A DNA stretch of 64,000 nt, from assembly GCF_014905115.1 (NCBI RefSeq), contig NZ_CP041235.1:806001-870000 (forward strand), written 5' to 3'. Below are positions 24,941 through 33,604 of the stretch, one piece after another. This DNA comes from Sulfurimonas sediminis (lineage in GTDB: Bacteria > Campylobacterota > Campylobacteria > Campylobacterales > Sulfurimonadaceae). The notes under the pieces are model-generated. The model ran no database searches and had not been told where the DNA came from. It saw nothing but the letters and a program-made list of their open reading frames with translations. The position numbers and the translations under genes are program-made. How positions within the stretch are numbered: the stretch's first letter is position 1; every line of letters starts with the position of its first letter.

Positions 24941-26248
24941 TAGGTAAATCCCACGAAAAATAAAATAAATCTTAATCAATAGATTCAAAAGAACTGGAAG
25001 AAATATTGCTTAGACTCCTAAAACAAGGAGTTTACCATCAAATTAACACGCACAAAAGCCTTACTTGAATCGCTAAAAAGTATCCCAGACTATAGAGTAG
25101 ATACAGGGAAGATAGAATATCCATTGCACGAAGTTCTTTTCATGACACTTTTTGCACTTATCAAAGGAAATACAACTTTTAAGGATATATTTTCATGGAT
25201 GATATATAACAAAGACAATGCAATACTCAAAGAGATTTTTGATAAAGAAGAGATAACGATTCCTTCCAAATCAACATATCATCGTTTATTGATAAACACA
25301 GATAATAATGCTTTGGAAAAAGTATTTAGAGAGTTCTTTTTTCCATTCATTGCACAAGAAAATATTGCTATTGACGGGAAGTGGCTGAGAGGTAGCGACG
25401 TGAATGGTCAATACACACAGGAAAGACATAAAGCAATACTAAATATCTTGGATAAAGATATAAAAATAGTGTTTGCTCACAAGTTTTTAGATAAAAATAA
25501 GAGTAGCGAAATTACTGCACTCAAAGAGGTTTTAAACGATAATTTTTTAGCAATGAAGGACAGATATTTTCCTTTGATGCACTGCTTACTCAATCAGAGA
25601 TTCTCAACACTATTGATGAGCAAGGTAACAGATATATAGCAAAACTCAAAGATAACCAGAAACACCTCAAAGAGAAAGCTATAAAGACCATAGAAGAGTT
25701 TAATCAGCCTACAGATAGAGTTGATGATGAAGATAGCTATTTAACTGAAAACAACAAAAGAGTCTCTCGAAAAGTAGAAGTTTTTCAAAATAAAAGTGCT
25801 GATTTAGTTATGTATCATGAGAACTTTCAAAATATTCAATCACTCATTAAAGTGACGAAAACATTAACAAATGCACAGACTGGTGAAGTTACAATTTCAA
25901 CTCAATATTTAATGGCTAACTTTAAAACAACTGCAAAAGAGTTTCTTCAAAAGATACTGCAACATTGGAGAGTGGAAACATATCACTATCACTTAGATAT
26001 GCTTACTGAAGAAGATGACCATATAGCATATAAAGAGCCTTTCTCTATAGCTATTCTTAGAAGTTTTACTGTTAATCTTTATCAGTTGTTTTTAAATGAG
26101 AACAAAGATAAAAAGGTACTCCTAACCGGTAAAACTACAATGGCAGATATTAAAAGAAATGCTCTTTATCGTGATGATTTTAGTGTTCAATTGATTGAAT
26201 CAAACTATATTGATTAAGATTTGTTTTATTTTTCGTGGGATTTACCTA
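24941..26248 (+). mobile_element. ISAs1-family element, copy 2 (tandem, degenerate)
   Basis: Nearly identical to copy 1, in the same orientation and separated only by one ATTTAGTCAG. It is 1 bp shorter: one A is lost near 25543 (AATATTTTT in copy 1, AATTTTTT here). Its right flank reads TTTAGTCAG, with the first A shared or lost. The layout repeat-IS-repeat-IS-repeat suggests tandem duplication through the target repeat rather than two independent insertions. Confidence 0.85.
25037..26217 (+). pseudogene. ISAs1-family transposase copy 2, frameshifted
   Basis: Same ATC start region and sequence as copy 1 through VLNDN (about residue 170). Then the missing A shifts the frame and a stop follows at 25637-25639. 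The C-terminal part resumes in another frame and ends at TAA 26217. The catalytic Asp pair and the final Glu are no longer in one protein. Copy 1 could still supply transposase in trans. Confidence 0.88.
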
Positions 26249-26316
26249 TTTAGTCAGTACCTATTTTTAGATTTTAGGTTACTTTAAAATTATTTAGATA
26301 GAATTCTGCCATACAT

Positions 26317-26391
26317 TCCGGATTAGCTCAGCGGTAGAGTAGGTGACTGTTAATCACTTGGTCACTGGTTCGAATCCAGTATCCGGAGCCA
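26317..26391 (+). tRNA. tRNA-Asn (anticodon GTT)
   Basis: The acceptor stem TCCGGAT / ATCCGGA is perfect. The D arm is TAGCTCAGCGGTAGAGTA, the anticodon loop is CTGTTAA with GTT at 26349-26351, and the T loop is GGTTCGAATCC. The CCA end is encoded (26389-26391). A candidate -10 box TAGAAT lies at 26299-26304. It sits between the IS cluster and pglB. I saw no duplicated 3' end that would mark an integrated element. Confidence 0.97.
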
Positions 26392-26433
26392 CTTTTTATG
26401 CTAGAATACCTCAAAAATTTTAGAGGAATAAAC

Positions 26434-28602
26434 TTGACTAACACTTCACACGAAACAAAACGAACACTTCTTTATATTTTCATAGCTTTTGCTTTTTCTA
26501 TTTTTATGCGTCTTATTTGGGTATATAATTTTAACGGCTATGCACCGTTTTATTTTAACGGTCAATTTATGATAAATACCAATGATGGCTATTTTTGGGC
26601 GGAAGGTGCGAGGGATCTGCTCTCGGGAACTCTGACGAATCCTGATGCAAAAGAGTACCTCGATAAATTTCATCAGTTACATGACTTGTCTCCTGTTTCT
26701 TCTGCTGCCTCGCAACTTACAGCATTTTTTGCAAAGATTCTGCCTTTTTCTTTTGAGAGTGTTATCTTTTATTTGCCGGTGTTTTTGAGTTCACTTGTTG
26801 TCGTTCCAATTATCTTGATAGCCAAAGCACTCAAAAATTTAGAAATGGGATTAATTGCCGCACTTTTGGCATCAATTGCATGGAGTTACTATAACCGCAC
26901 CATGGCAGGGTATTATGATACTGATATGCTCAATATTGTACTGCCAATGTTTTTGCTTTGGTCTATTATTTGGGCGATTAAGACAAATAAAGATATATAT
27001 TTACTTTTTACTGCTTTGGATATTTTAGTTTATAGATGGTGGTACCCACAATCTTACTCTTTAGAATTTGCATTTTTTGGATTAATCCTTTTTTATACGC
27101 TAGTGTTTGATCGAAAAAATGTATTTAATTACAAACTACTGGCGATGATGATGTTTGCCATGATGAACACAGATGGACTTACTCGTCTTGGTGCTATTTT
27201 TACTCTATTCTACATTTTTAAACAAGAAAAATTTGATAAGTATATTTATTATATTTTAGGTCTATCAATCTTTGCTTTTTTTGTAACAGGTGGATTTTCT
27301 CCAATTTGGTCTCAGTTAAAAGGTTATGTTTTTAGAGAGAGTGTTAGTACGGGGGCTAAAGGACTGGGGCTTCACTTTTTCACGGTAATGCAAACGGTGC
27401 GAGAAGCAGGGCATATTCCATTTGAAACCTTTGCCAATCGAATCAGCGGAAATACTGTTACCTTTGTGATTGCCTTGTTTGGTTACATGTATCTGCTCTA
27501 TAAACACCGAATTATGCTCTTTTCGCTGCCTCTTGTCGGGCTTGGATTTTTAGCCTATGTCGGCGGACTTCGTTTTACTATTTATGCCGTACCGATTTTG
27601 GCTTTTGGCATTGCCTTTTTAATTACGCAAATTGCTTTAAAAATGCCTACGCAGAAGTTGAAAGTTTTAAGTATGATTGCTTTGACTTTACTGATACTCT
27701 ATCCAAATTATAAACATATAGAAGCGTATAAAGTACCTACTGTTTTTAATGCGGATGAAGTGAAAGTTTTAACTGCTTTGGGAAAAAAAGCTAATCGTGA
27801 AGATTATGTTGTCTCATGGTGGGATTATGGGTATCCGATTCGTTATTATGCTGATGTTAAAACATTGGCTGATGGCGGAAAACATAGTGGAAGTGTAAAT
27901 TTTCCTATAAGTTTTATGTTAACTCATACACAAGAAGAGGCTGCACAGATGGCGCGTCTTGATGTGGAGTATACTGAAAAAACATACGACTATATAGCAA
28001 AAAACAAAAAACAGATAGAAGATAAAAATCTCACAGTTTTTTCAAATATTGAACAGATGACAAAAGATTACGGGTACAAAGATACAAACAAATTTTTAAA
28101 GAGCTTGCAGTCTGATATTAAACTGCCGCAAAAAACGAGAGACATCTATTTTTATCTTCCTTTTAGAATGATAAACATTTATCCGACTGTCACACTTTTC
28201 TCAAATTTGAATTTAATGAACGGAGCCAAAAGAAAACAGCCGTTCTTTTTCATATCCCGAAACTTTAAAGATACCGGAGCAAAAATCCAGTTGGCTCAAA
28301 ATATTTTTTTAGACAAAAGAACTTCGATGCTTACCATAGGAAAGCAGACATTGCCTATCAGAAGATTTGTAGTGACAAAATATGATAAAAACATGCACCT
28401 GCATAAAGATGTGAAATTAATTAACCTTTCATCAAATATCAGTGTTATATATATGGCGGACTACAGAACCTTTTTAATTGTTGATGAAAAAACGTATAAT
28501 TCACTTTATATACAACTGATGGTACTGGAGAATTACAATAAAAAACTCTTTGAACCTGTGATACTAACACCACAGGCTAAAGTGTATAAGTTGAAAATAT
28601 AA
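26434..28602 (+). CDS. pglB: PglB-type oligosaccharyltransferase (STT3 family)
   Basis: A 722-residue membrane enzyme with an N-terminal region of about 13 helices and a C-terminal periplasmic domain that holds the catalytic signature WWDYGYPIRYYADVKTLADG. NTNDGYFWAEGARDLLSG and YYDTDMLNIVLP are the acidic motifs of external loops 1 and 2. It transfers a lipid-linked glycan to Asn of exported proteins. I choose TTG 26434 because AGAGGA lies 6 nt upstream; ATG 26398 in frame lies only 7 nt after the tRNA. No pgl transferases sit beside it, so its donor is made elsewhere or comes from the upstream locus. Confidence 0.88.
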   Translation: MTNTSHETKRTLLYIFIAFAFSIFMRLIWVYNFNGYAPFYFNGQFMINTNDGYFWAEGARDLLSGTLTNPDAKEYLDKFHQLHDLSPVSSAASQLTAFFAKILPFSFESVIFYLPVFLSSLVVVPIILIAKALKNLEMGLIAALLASIAWSYYNRTMAGYYDTDMLNIVLPMFLLWSIIWAIKTNKDIYLLFTALDILVYRWWYPQSYSLEFAFFGLILFYTLVFDRKNVFNYKLLAMMMFAMMNTDGLTRLGAIFTLFYIFKQEKFDKYIYYILGLSIFAFFVTGGFSPIWSQLKGYVFRESVSTGAKGLGLHFFTVMQTVREAGHIPFETFANRISGNTVTFVIALFGYMYLLYKHRIMLFSLPLVGLGFLAYVGGLRFTIYAVPILAFGIAFLITQIALKMPTQKLKVLSMIALTLLILYPNYKHIEAYKVPTVFNADEVKVLTALGKKANREDYVVSWWDYGYPIRYYADVKTLADGGKHSGSVNFPISFMLTHTQEEAAQMARLDVEYTEKTYDYIAKNKKQIEDKNLTVFSNIEQMTKDYGYKDTNKFLKSLQSDIKLPQKTRDIYFYLPFRMINIYPTVTLFSNLNLMNGAKRKQPFFFISRNFKDTGAKIQLAQNIFLDKRTSMLTIGKQTLPIRRFVVTKYDKNMHLHKDVKLINLSSNISVIYMADYRTFLIVDEKTYNSLYIQLMVLENYNKKLFEPVILTPQAKVYKLKI

Positions 28603-28635
28603 GAATGAAAGAACAGGCGGCACTGTGCAGTTTTT

Positions 28636-28807
28636 CGGAACCTATCCTTTAGGGTGGGCTGTATTTAAGTAAACATAATTAATGCTTTTTCGGAACCCGT
28701 ACTTCAGTGCGGGCTGAGAGTGGCAGTAAAATAACAACAGTCGGCACTAAAGTACCGATTCCGAGGAATGTGTAGTTTTTTCGGAACTCATCCTTCAGAG
28801 TGGGCTG
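28636..28807 (+). repeat. Palindromic repeat cluster (BIME-like) between pglB and galU
   Basis: The 266-nt gap holds four copies of one palindromic unit: forward copies at 28636-28661, 28691-28716 and 28782-28807, and a reverse copy at 28738-28763. The core of the second is CCCGTACTTCAGTGCGGG, flanked by CGGAA and CTG. Forward-reverse pairing around a short spacer is the layout of REP/BIME elements. The gap also holds the candidate galU -10 box TATAAT (28837-28842). Confidence 0.85.
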
Positions 28808-28868
28808 TATTTAAGTAAATATAACCAAATTTTCACTATAATAATCTTACTAAAAACAAAGGATTTTC

Positions 28869-29795
28869 TTGCAAACAACAATCAGAAAATGTCTTTTTCC
28901 GGCAGCAGGCTACGGAACAAGATTTTTACCGGCTACAAAAGCGATACCAAAGGAGATGCTCCCTGTTCTTACAAAACCACTACTCCAGTATGGGGTAGAA
29001 GAGGCTATAGAAGCAGGGCTGACTACTATGGCAATAGTTACTGGGCGTGGGAAGCGTGCAATTGAAGATCATTTTGATGTTTCTTATGAACTTGAGCATC
29101 AAATTAAAGGGACCGCAAAAGAGAGTTATTTACAAGAGATAAGAAATGTAATAACGACTTGCACTTTTTCCTATACACGACAAGTTGAGATGAAAGGGCT
29201 TGGGCATGCTATTTTGACCGGTGAGACACTTATAGGAAAAGAGCCTTTTGCTGTTATACTTGCAGATGATTTGTGTGACAATGAGGGTGCGGGTGTTTTA
29301 GCACAGATGGTAAAACTTTATGAAAAATATAAGTGTTCTATCGTTGCTGTTGAAGAAGTGCCTTATGAAGATACCAATAAATATGGTGTTGTGGCTATAG
29401 AAGAGCAGCCCGCACTAAAGTACGGGTTCCAAGAAAACGAATTGAGTGAAGATGAGTCGGGTGAAAAGGAGTTAAATGAGAGACGGAGCCCAGACTTTAG
29501 TCTGGGCGATAACGCTTTTAAAATTATAGATATGGTAGAAAAACCAGAACCAAAAGATGCCCCTTCAAACTTAGCCATCATAGGTAGATACATTCTGACT
29601 CCGGACATATTTAATATTTTACGTACAACAAAACCGGGCAAAGGCGGAGAGATCCAAATCACAGATGCTTTGCTGCAACAGGCAAAACAGGGCAGAGTGA
29701 TTGCTTATAAATTTCAGGGAAAACGCTTTGACTGTGGAAGTGTTGATGGTTTTGTTGCAGCTACAAATTATTTTTACAATAAGAGCCGTTCATGA
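28869..29795 (+). CDS. galU: UTP-glucose-1-phosphate uridylyltransferase with repeat-derived insertion
   Basis: GalU is recognised from FPAAGYGTRFLPATKAIPKE, MLPVLTKPLLQYGVEEAIEA, VILADDLCD, IIDMVEKPEP and GKRFDCGSVDGFVAATNYF. It makes UDP-glucose for surface glycans. The 308-residue length exceeds the usual 275-290, because about 35 residues (about 178-214) come from two palindromic repeats inserted in frame between VVAIEE and AFKIIDMVEKPEP. TTG 28869 is chosen because the protein begins there like GalU and AAAGGA precedes it. The insertion falls between conserved blocks, so activity may survive. Confidence 0.9.
   Translation: MQTTIRKCLFPAAGYGTRFLPATKAIPKEMLPVLTKPLLQYGVEEAIEAGLTTMAIVTGRGKRAIEDHFDVSYELEHQIKGTAKESYLQEIRNVITTCTFSYTRQVEMKGLGHAILTGETLIGKEPFAVILADDLCDNEGAGVLAQMVKLYEKYKCSIVAVEEVPYEDTNKYGVVAIEEQPALKYGFQENELSEDESGEKELNERRSPDFSLGDNAFKIIDMVEKPEPKDAPSNLAIIGRYILTPDIFNILRTTKPGKGGEIQITDALLQQAKQGRVIAYKFQGKRFDCGSVDGFVAATNYFYNKSRS
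29406..29508 (+). repeat. Two palindromic repeats inside galU coding sequence
   Basis: 29406-29430 carries the reverse unit with core CCCGCACTAAAGTACGGG and is translated QPALKYGFQ. 29484-29508 carries CCCAGACTTTAGTCTGGG and is translated RSPDFSLGD. Both are the family seen in the intergenic clusters; together with the spacer they account for the extra residues of GalU. Confidence 0.85.
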
Positions 29796-31222
29796 ACTAT
29801 AGTCATAATTTTAATCCGACTATCTCAGATGAAGATATTTTTGATGAAATTGTAAAAGAGAAGAGTTCTATTGGCTATTATACACTGCCACTTCAAGATG
29901 CATCTGCTTATAAAGAGTATGCCAAAACAGTGAGACAAACCAACATAGTCGTTATCGGTATCGGCGGCAGTACCCTTGGCACCTACGCTATTTATAAATT
30001 TTTAAAACATTCAAAAGATCTGAGAAAAAAACTTTTTTTTCTTGAAACTACAGACCCTATTGATATAAAGTCTAAGATTGAAAATATTGATTTGGAAGAT
30101 ACACTTTTTATAGTGATTTCAAAATCCGGGACAACTTTGGAAACAATAGCCTTGTTTAAGTATATAAACTCTTTGGTTACATGTAATAAAGAAAATACCG
30201 TGATTGTCAGTGAGAACGATTCCAAATTGAGTGATTATGCCCGTATGCACAGTATGAAAATTTTTGAGATTCCGAAAAATGTCGGAGGACGCTTTTCTGT
30301 GTTTTGTGCAGTGGGTTTGCTTCCTTTGGCAATAGTGGGGATAGATATAGATGCACTGTTAGGCGGTGCAAAAAAAGTACATGACGAGTTTTTTTATGTA
30401 GATGCCCAACAGCCCGCACTAAAGTACGGGTTCCAGAGTATTTCTGAAACCGCTACTTCAGTTCCTCTGTACAATGATGAAATTGACAATATTTCTGAAA
30501 CTGCTACTTCAGTTCCTCTGCACAATAATGACAAAGCTAATATCTCCGGAACCGGTACTTCAGTGCCGGCTGACAATGGCATAAATACTAAACAACGCCT
30601 CTTAAAAAAAGCCCGGTTTTTAGTCGAATACAAATACAACTTTAACATAAATGTAGTCTTTTCCTACTCCTCACGCCTTGAGGGTTTCAACAAGTGGTAT
30701 ATTCAGCTTTGGGGAGAAAGTCTTGGGAAAATTGATATAAACAATACACGTCAGGGATTGACACCTATCGGTATTATCGGTCCGATTGATCAGCACTCGT
30801 TTTTACAGCTTATCATCGAAGGCAGGCGAGATAAAACGGTCACTGTCATCAAGGTGGAAAATTTTGACAATGATCTGAAAATTCCGGATGTAAAACTAGA
30901 AGGGCTTGAAGAGTTACAATACCTCAATAATATACCTTTTTCCGCATTGATAAACAAACAGGCGGATGCAACGATAGAATCAATAAACAACCAAAAAGAC
31001 ATCCCGTGTGATGTGATAACAATAGACGGTGTTTGTGAAAGTGCCATTGCCGCTTTAATGTATGAATATGAACTGTTGACTTCCCTGTGTGCAAAATTGA
31101 TGTATATTGATGCCTACAATCAACCCGGTGTTGAAAACGGCAAAATTATTTTGAAAAAGAAATTGAAACAAGACAGAAATGATGACAGCTTTTATATGCT
31201 ACAATCAGGAAAAAATATTTGA
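29792..31222 (+). CDS. pgi: Glucose-6-phosphate isomerase with repeat-derived insertion
   Basis: PGI is recognised from VVIGIGGSTLGTYAIYKFL, FVISKSGTTLETIALF, PKNVGGRFSVFCAVGLLPLA, and the end segment QLWGESLGKID with GPIDQHSFLQLIIEGRRDK. It interconverts glucose-6-P and fructose-6-P. At 476 residues it is clearly longer than the compact PGIs of about 400 that I expect in this group. Residues about 205-265 are made from four palindromic repeat copies. The start overlaps the galU stop (ATGA). TTACATGTAA occurs at 30177-30186. Confidence 0.9.
   Translation: MNYSHNFNPTISDEDIFDEIVKEKSSIGYYTLPLQDASAYKEYAKTVRQTNIVVIGIGGSTLGTYAIYKFLKHSKDLRKKLFFLETTDPIDIKSKIENIDLEDTLFIVISKSGTTLETIALFKYINSLVTCNKENTVIVSENDSKLSDYARMHSMKIFEIPKNVGGRFSVFCAVGLLPLAIVGIDIDALLGGAKKVHDEFFYVDAQQPALKYGFQSISETATSVPLYNDEIDNISETATSVPLHNNDKANISGTGTSVPADNGINTKQRLLKKARFLVEYKYNFNINVVFSYSSRLEGFNKWYIQLWGESLGKIDINNTRQGLTPIGIIGPIDQHSFLQLIIEGRRDKTVTVIKVENFDNDLKIPDVKLEGLEELQYLNNIPFSALINKQADATIESINNQKDIPCDVITIDGVCESAIAALMYEYELLTSLCAKLMYIDAYNQPGVENGKIILKKKLKQDRNDDSFYMLQSGKNI
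30410..30572 (+). repeat. Four palindromic repeats inside pgi coding sequence
   Basis: One reverse copy (30410-30434, translated QPALKYGFQ, the same peptide as in GalU) is followed by three forward copies at 30444-30469, 30495-30520 and 30546-30572, translated ETATSVPL, ETATSVPL and GTGTSVPA. The first two forward copies are decayed at the palindrome arms; the last keeps CCGGTACTTCAGTGCCGG. Confidence 0.85.
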
Positions 31223-31231
31223 GTAGGATAT

Positions 31232-33046
31232 ATGCAAAAAACGATAAAACTTTTACAAAAAAATGATGAACTCACAATAATAGATACTGAACTCGATATA
31301 TATCTTGAAATTCCGCATCTGGCATATGCCGAAGTAAAAAAAGAAGAGGGTGGCAAAGCACTGCTTTTTACCAAGGTTGTTGATAAAAAAAACGGTAAAA
31401 AATTTGAAGAACCGGTCATGATGAATCTTTTTGGATCTTATAGGCGTTGTGAACTGCTCTTTGGACGAACAATTGAGTCTGTGGCAGATGAAATTACAAA
31501 ACTGCTGCATATGAAACCGCCCGTAGGCTTCAAAGAGAAAATTTCTATGGCAAGTGAACTTTTTTCACTCAAAAATATTTTTCCAAAACGTCTCAAAGGC
31601 GAGGGAGAATGCCAGCAGATAAAATATTTAAAAGATGAAATAGATTTATATAAATTACCGGTCCTGACAACCTGGGAACAAGACGGCGGACCTTTTATTA
31701 CAATGGGGCAGGTCTATACACAAAGTCTTGACGGCGAAATGGTAAACCTTGGGATGTACAGGTTACAGGTATATGATAAAAATCATTTGGGCATGCACTG
31801 GCAGATACATAAGGATTCTTCACACTTTTTTGATCAGTATCAAAAAGCCGGAAAAAAAATGCCTGTAAGTATAGCTGTTGGAGGGGATCCTCTGTATACC
31901 TGGTGCGCAACGGCACCGCTTCCTTATGGCGTGAATGAGCTTTTGATGTATGGACTGATTACTAAAAAGCCTGCACAGCTTGTAAAATCTTTGACAACAC
32001 CTTTGTATATTCCAAAAGATGTGGATTATGTAATAGAGGGCTGGGTTGATCCTGATAATTTGAAAATTGAAGGTCCGTTTGGTGACCATACGGGATACTA
32101 CACTTTGGAAGAGCCCTATCCTGTGATGGAAGTTTCAGCGATAACGATGAAGCAAAAAAGAACTTTTCTAGCTACCGTTGTCGGAAAACCACCGCTTGAA
32201 GACAAATATATGGGCTGGGTAACAGGAAAAATTTTCTTTCCTTTGCTCAAAACAACTGCTCCTGATTTGCTGGATTATCATATGCCTGAAAATGCAGGTT
32301 TTCACAACCTGATACTTGCAAAAATGCAGCCACTTTACAAAGGACATGCAAAACAGTTTATGCACGCTTTTTGGGGTGCCGGACAGATGAGCTTTGTAAA
32401 ACATGCCATTTTTGTTGATGAAAAAGCACCAAAACTGGAGAATTATGAAGCTTTTGCCACATATGTTCTGAATCGTTTTACTCCTAAATCTATGTTTATT
32501 ACAGAAGGTATCCTGGATGCGCTTGATCACTCATCTCCCGAGACTCTGGTGGGCGGAAAGCTTGGCATAGATGCTACAGGCGCAAACAGTGTTGAAGCTC
32601 CTCAGCTTTTGGGAGATGCAGAACTTCTCAGCAGAGTAAAAGAGCTCATTCCCGATGTTGTAGATTTGCATCAGTTTATGCAACGCACAAACAATCCTGT
32701 TACGGTCATCAGTGTGGAGAAAAAAAGAAATGTCAAAGAGTATTTCGATGATTTGCTGGTACTGAGTACACATGTAAGAGTGGTTGTATTCGTTGATGCT
32801 GAAAAAAATGACATACGGAACTCTTATATGCTGATTTGGCGTGTCACGAACAATATGGATGCACTGCGTGATGTATATACATCAGGACTCATGGTAGGTA
32901 TTGACGGTACAAATAAAAATTCGTTGGATAATTTTACAAGAGAATGGCCTGATGATGTCGAGTGTACACAGAGTGTTGTTGCAAAGTTAAAAGAAAAAGG
33001 AGTCTGGAGTCTGGACGAAAAACTCTCCGGTAAGTTTCAATTATAG
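31232..33046 (+). CDS. ubiD: UbiD-family prenylated-FMN decarboxylase
   Basis: A 604-residue UbiD protein. GGPFITMGQVYTQSLDGEMV, MHWQIHKDSSHFF, PVSIAVGGDPLYTW, EGPFGDHTGYYTLEEPYPV (with the catalytic Glu region) and KLGIDATGANSVEA are family blocks. It removes a carboxyl group from an aromatic ring in quinone synthesis; in Campylobacterota a UbiD homologue is thought to act late in the futalosine route to menaquinone. AGGAT before ATG 31232 is the ribosome site. It lies 9 nt after pgi, probably co-transcribed. Confidence 0.88.
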   Translation: MQKTIKLLQKNDELTIIDTELDIYLEIPHLAYAEVKKEEGGKALLFTKVVDKKNGKKFEEPVMMNLFGSYRRCELLFGRTIESVADEITKLLHMKPPVGFKEKISMASELFSLKNIFPKRLKGEGECQQIKYLKDEIDLYKLPVLTTWEQDGGPFITMGQVYTQSLDGEMVNLGMYRLQVYDKNHLGMHWQIHKDSSHFFDQYQKAGKKMPVSIAVGGDPLYTWCATAPLPYGVNELLMYGLITKKPAQLVKSLTTPLYIPKDVDYVIEGWVDPDNLKIEGPFGDHTGYYTLEEPYPVMEVSAITMKQKRTFLATVVGKPPLEDKYMGWVTGKIFFPLLKTTAPDLLDYHMPENAGFHNLILAKMQPLYKGHAKQFMHAFWGAGQMSFVKHAIFVDEKAPKLENYEAFATYVLNRFTPKSMFITEGILDALDHSSPETLVGGKLGIDATGANSVEAPQLLGDAELLSRVKELIPDVVDLHQFMQRTNNPVTVISVEKKRNVKEYFDDLLVLSTHVRVVVFVDAEKNDIRNSYMLIWRVTNNMDALRDVYTSGLMVGIDGTNKNSLDNFTREWPDDVECTQSVVAKLKEKGVWSLDEKLSGKFQL

Positions 33047-33063
33047 AATTTTTTGTGCTTTTT

Positions 33064-33097
33064 GTGATAAATTTTATCACTGTAAGGAATATATAAT
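33064..33097 (+). promoter_or_regulatory. Operator-like palindrome plus -10 box before a cytochrome c-like gene
   Basis: GTGATAAATTTTATCAC (33064-33080) is a perfect 8+1+8 inverted repeat. TATAAT lies at 33092-33097, so the palindrome centre is about 20 nt before the -10 box, in the -35 region. CRP/FNR-family sites have this general look (TGTGA/TTGAT half-sites), but the spacing is not canonical. The controlled gene would be the small protein at 33147. Confidence 0.45.
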
Positions 33098-33146
33098 AAT
33101 TTCTAATGTAATATCAATGAAAGATATTTCACTTCAGGAAAAATAT

Positions 33147-33482
33147 ATGAAAAAAATTTTATTAATTGCACTTTCTTTGGCTTTTTTTACGCTTTCTTCG
33201 TCAAATGCTGCTATTTATAAAGGGCAACGTATTTTTATAAAAAAATGTTTAAAATGTCATGACTCCGGACAGAATTTTATTGCAAAATATAAAATGAAAA
33301 AATGGAAGAAGCTTATGCGAAAGAAAGGCAAAGCTTTGGCAGAAATCCACCTGAAAAGTGAAAAAGCCAAAAAATCATGGAAATATTTTAAGAGTAAAAA
33401 ATATGCCAGAAAATCAAAACATCTCAAACAGTTTTTAGTGGAATATGCCAAAGACAGCGGGAATGTCCCTGCCTGTAACTAG
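33147..33482 (+). CDS. Small secreted cytochrome c-like protein (CxxCH)
   Basis: A 111-residue protein with a Sec signal peptide (KKILLIALSLAFFTLSSSNA, about residues 2-21) and one haem c motif CLKCH near the mature N-terminus (IFIKKCLKCHDSG). A very Lys-rich helical region follows. No clear distal Met is placed as in classical class I cytochromes, so the second ligand is uncertain. Start 33147 is chosen because the signal peptide and AGGAAA lie there; the frame extends up to 33117. It probably works as a periplasmic electron carrier. A perfect palindrome upstream suggests regulation. Confidence 0.65.
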   Translation: MKKILLIALSLAFFTLSSSNAAIYKGQRIFIKKCLKCHDSGQNFIAKYKMKKWKKLMRKKGKALAEIHLKSEKAKKSWKYFKSKKYARKSKHLKQFLVEYAKDSGNVPACN

Positions 33483-33495
33483 AGGTGCCCTAAAT

Positions 33496-33527
33496 AAAAT
33501 GAAGCAGAATCGCTTCATTTTGTTTTT
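33496..33527 (+). terminator. Rho-independent terminator
   Basis: A perfect 10-bp stem AAAATGAAGC / GCTTCATTTT with a 6-nt loop is followed by GTTTTT. It ends the ubiD/cytochrome region before argH. Confidence 0.8.
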
Positions 33528-33604
33528 CTCTTTGTAAAACTCTTCTTTTTAGATAAAATAGCAAACTTTTTAATATCATTTATGAAACAAACGAAGGAAA
33601 AACT

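Larger units (their letters stand above)
22920..26261 (+). mobile_element. IS1-family-like element with nested ISAs1-type insertions
   Basis: Terminal inverted repeats GGCACTGACTAA (22920-22931) and TTAGTCAGTACC (26250-26261) match at 11 of 12 positions. The whole is flanked by the 8-bp direct repeat TATTTTTA (22912-22919 and 26262-26269), a size normal for IS1-family insertion. Removing the nested ISAs1-type DNA leaves about 706 bp, the usual IS1 length. It carries a frameshifted IS1 transposase (22983-23607). The right terminal repeat was split by the ISAs1-type element. Confidence 0.88.

Noticed and set aside
26317-26391. tRNA-Asn as attachment site of an integrated element
   Set aside because: No duplicated tRNA 3' end or integrase gene is visible; the neighbouring mobile DNA is explained by IS target repeats.
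28636-28807. Simple rho-independent terminators after pglB
   Set aside because: The hairpins are copies of a repeat family that also lies inside coding sequence and in both orientations, so terminator function is not the primary explanation.
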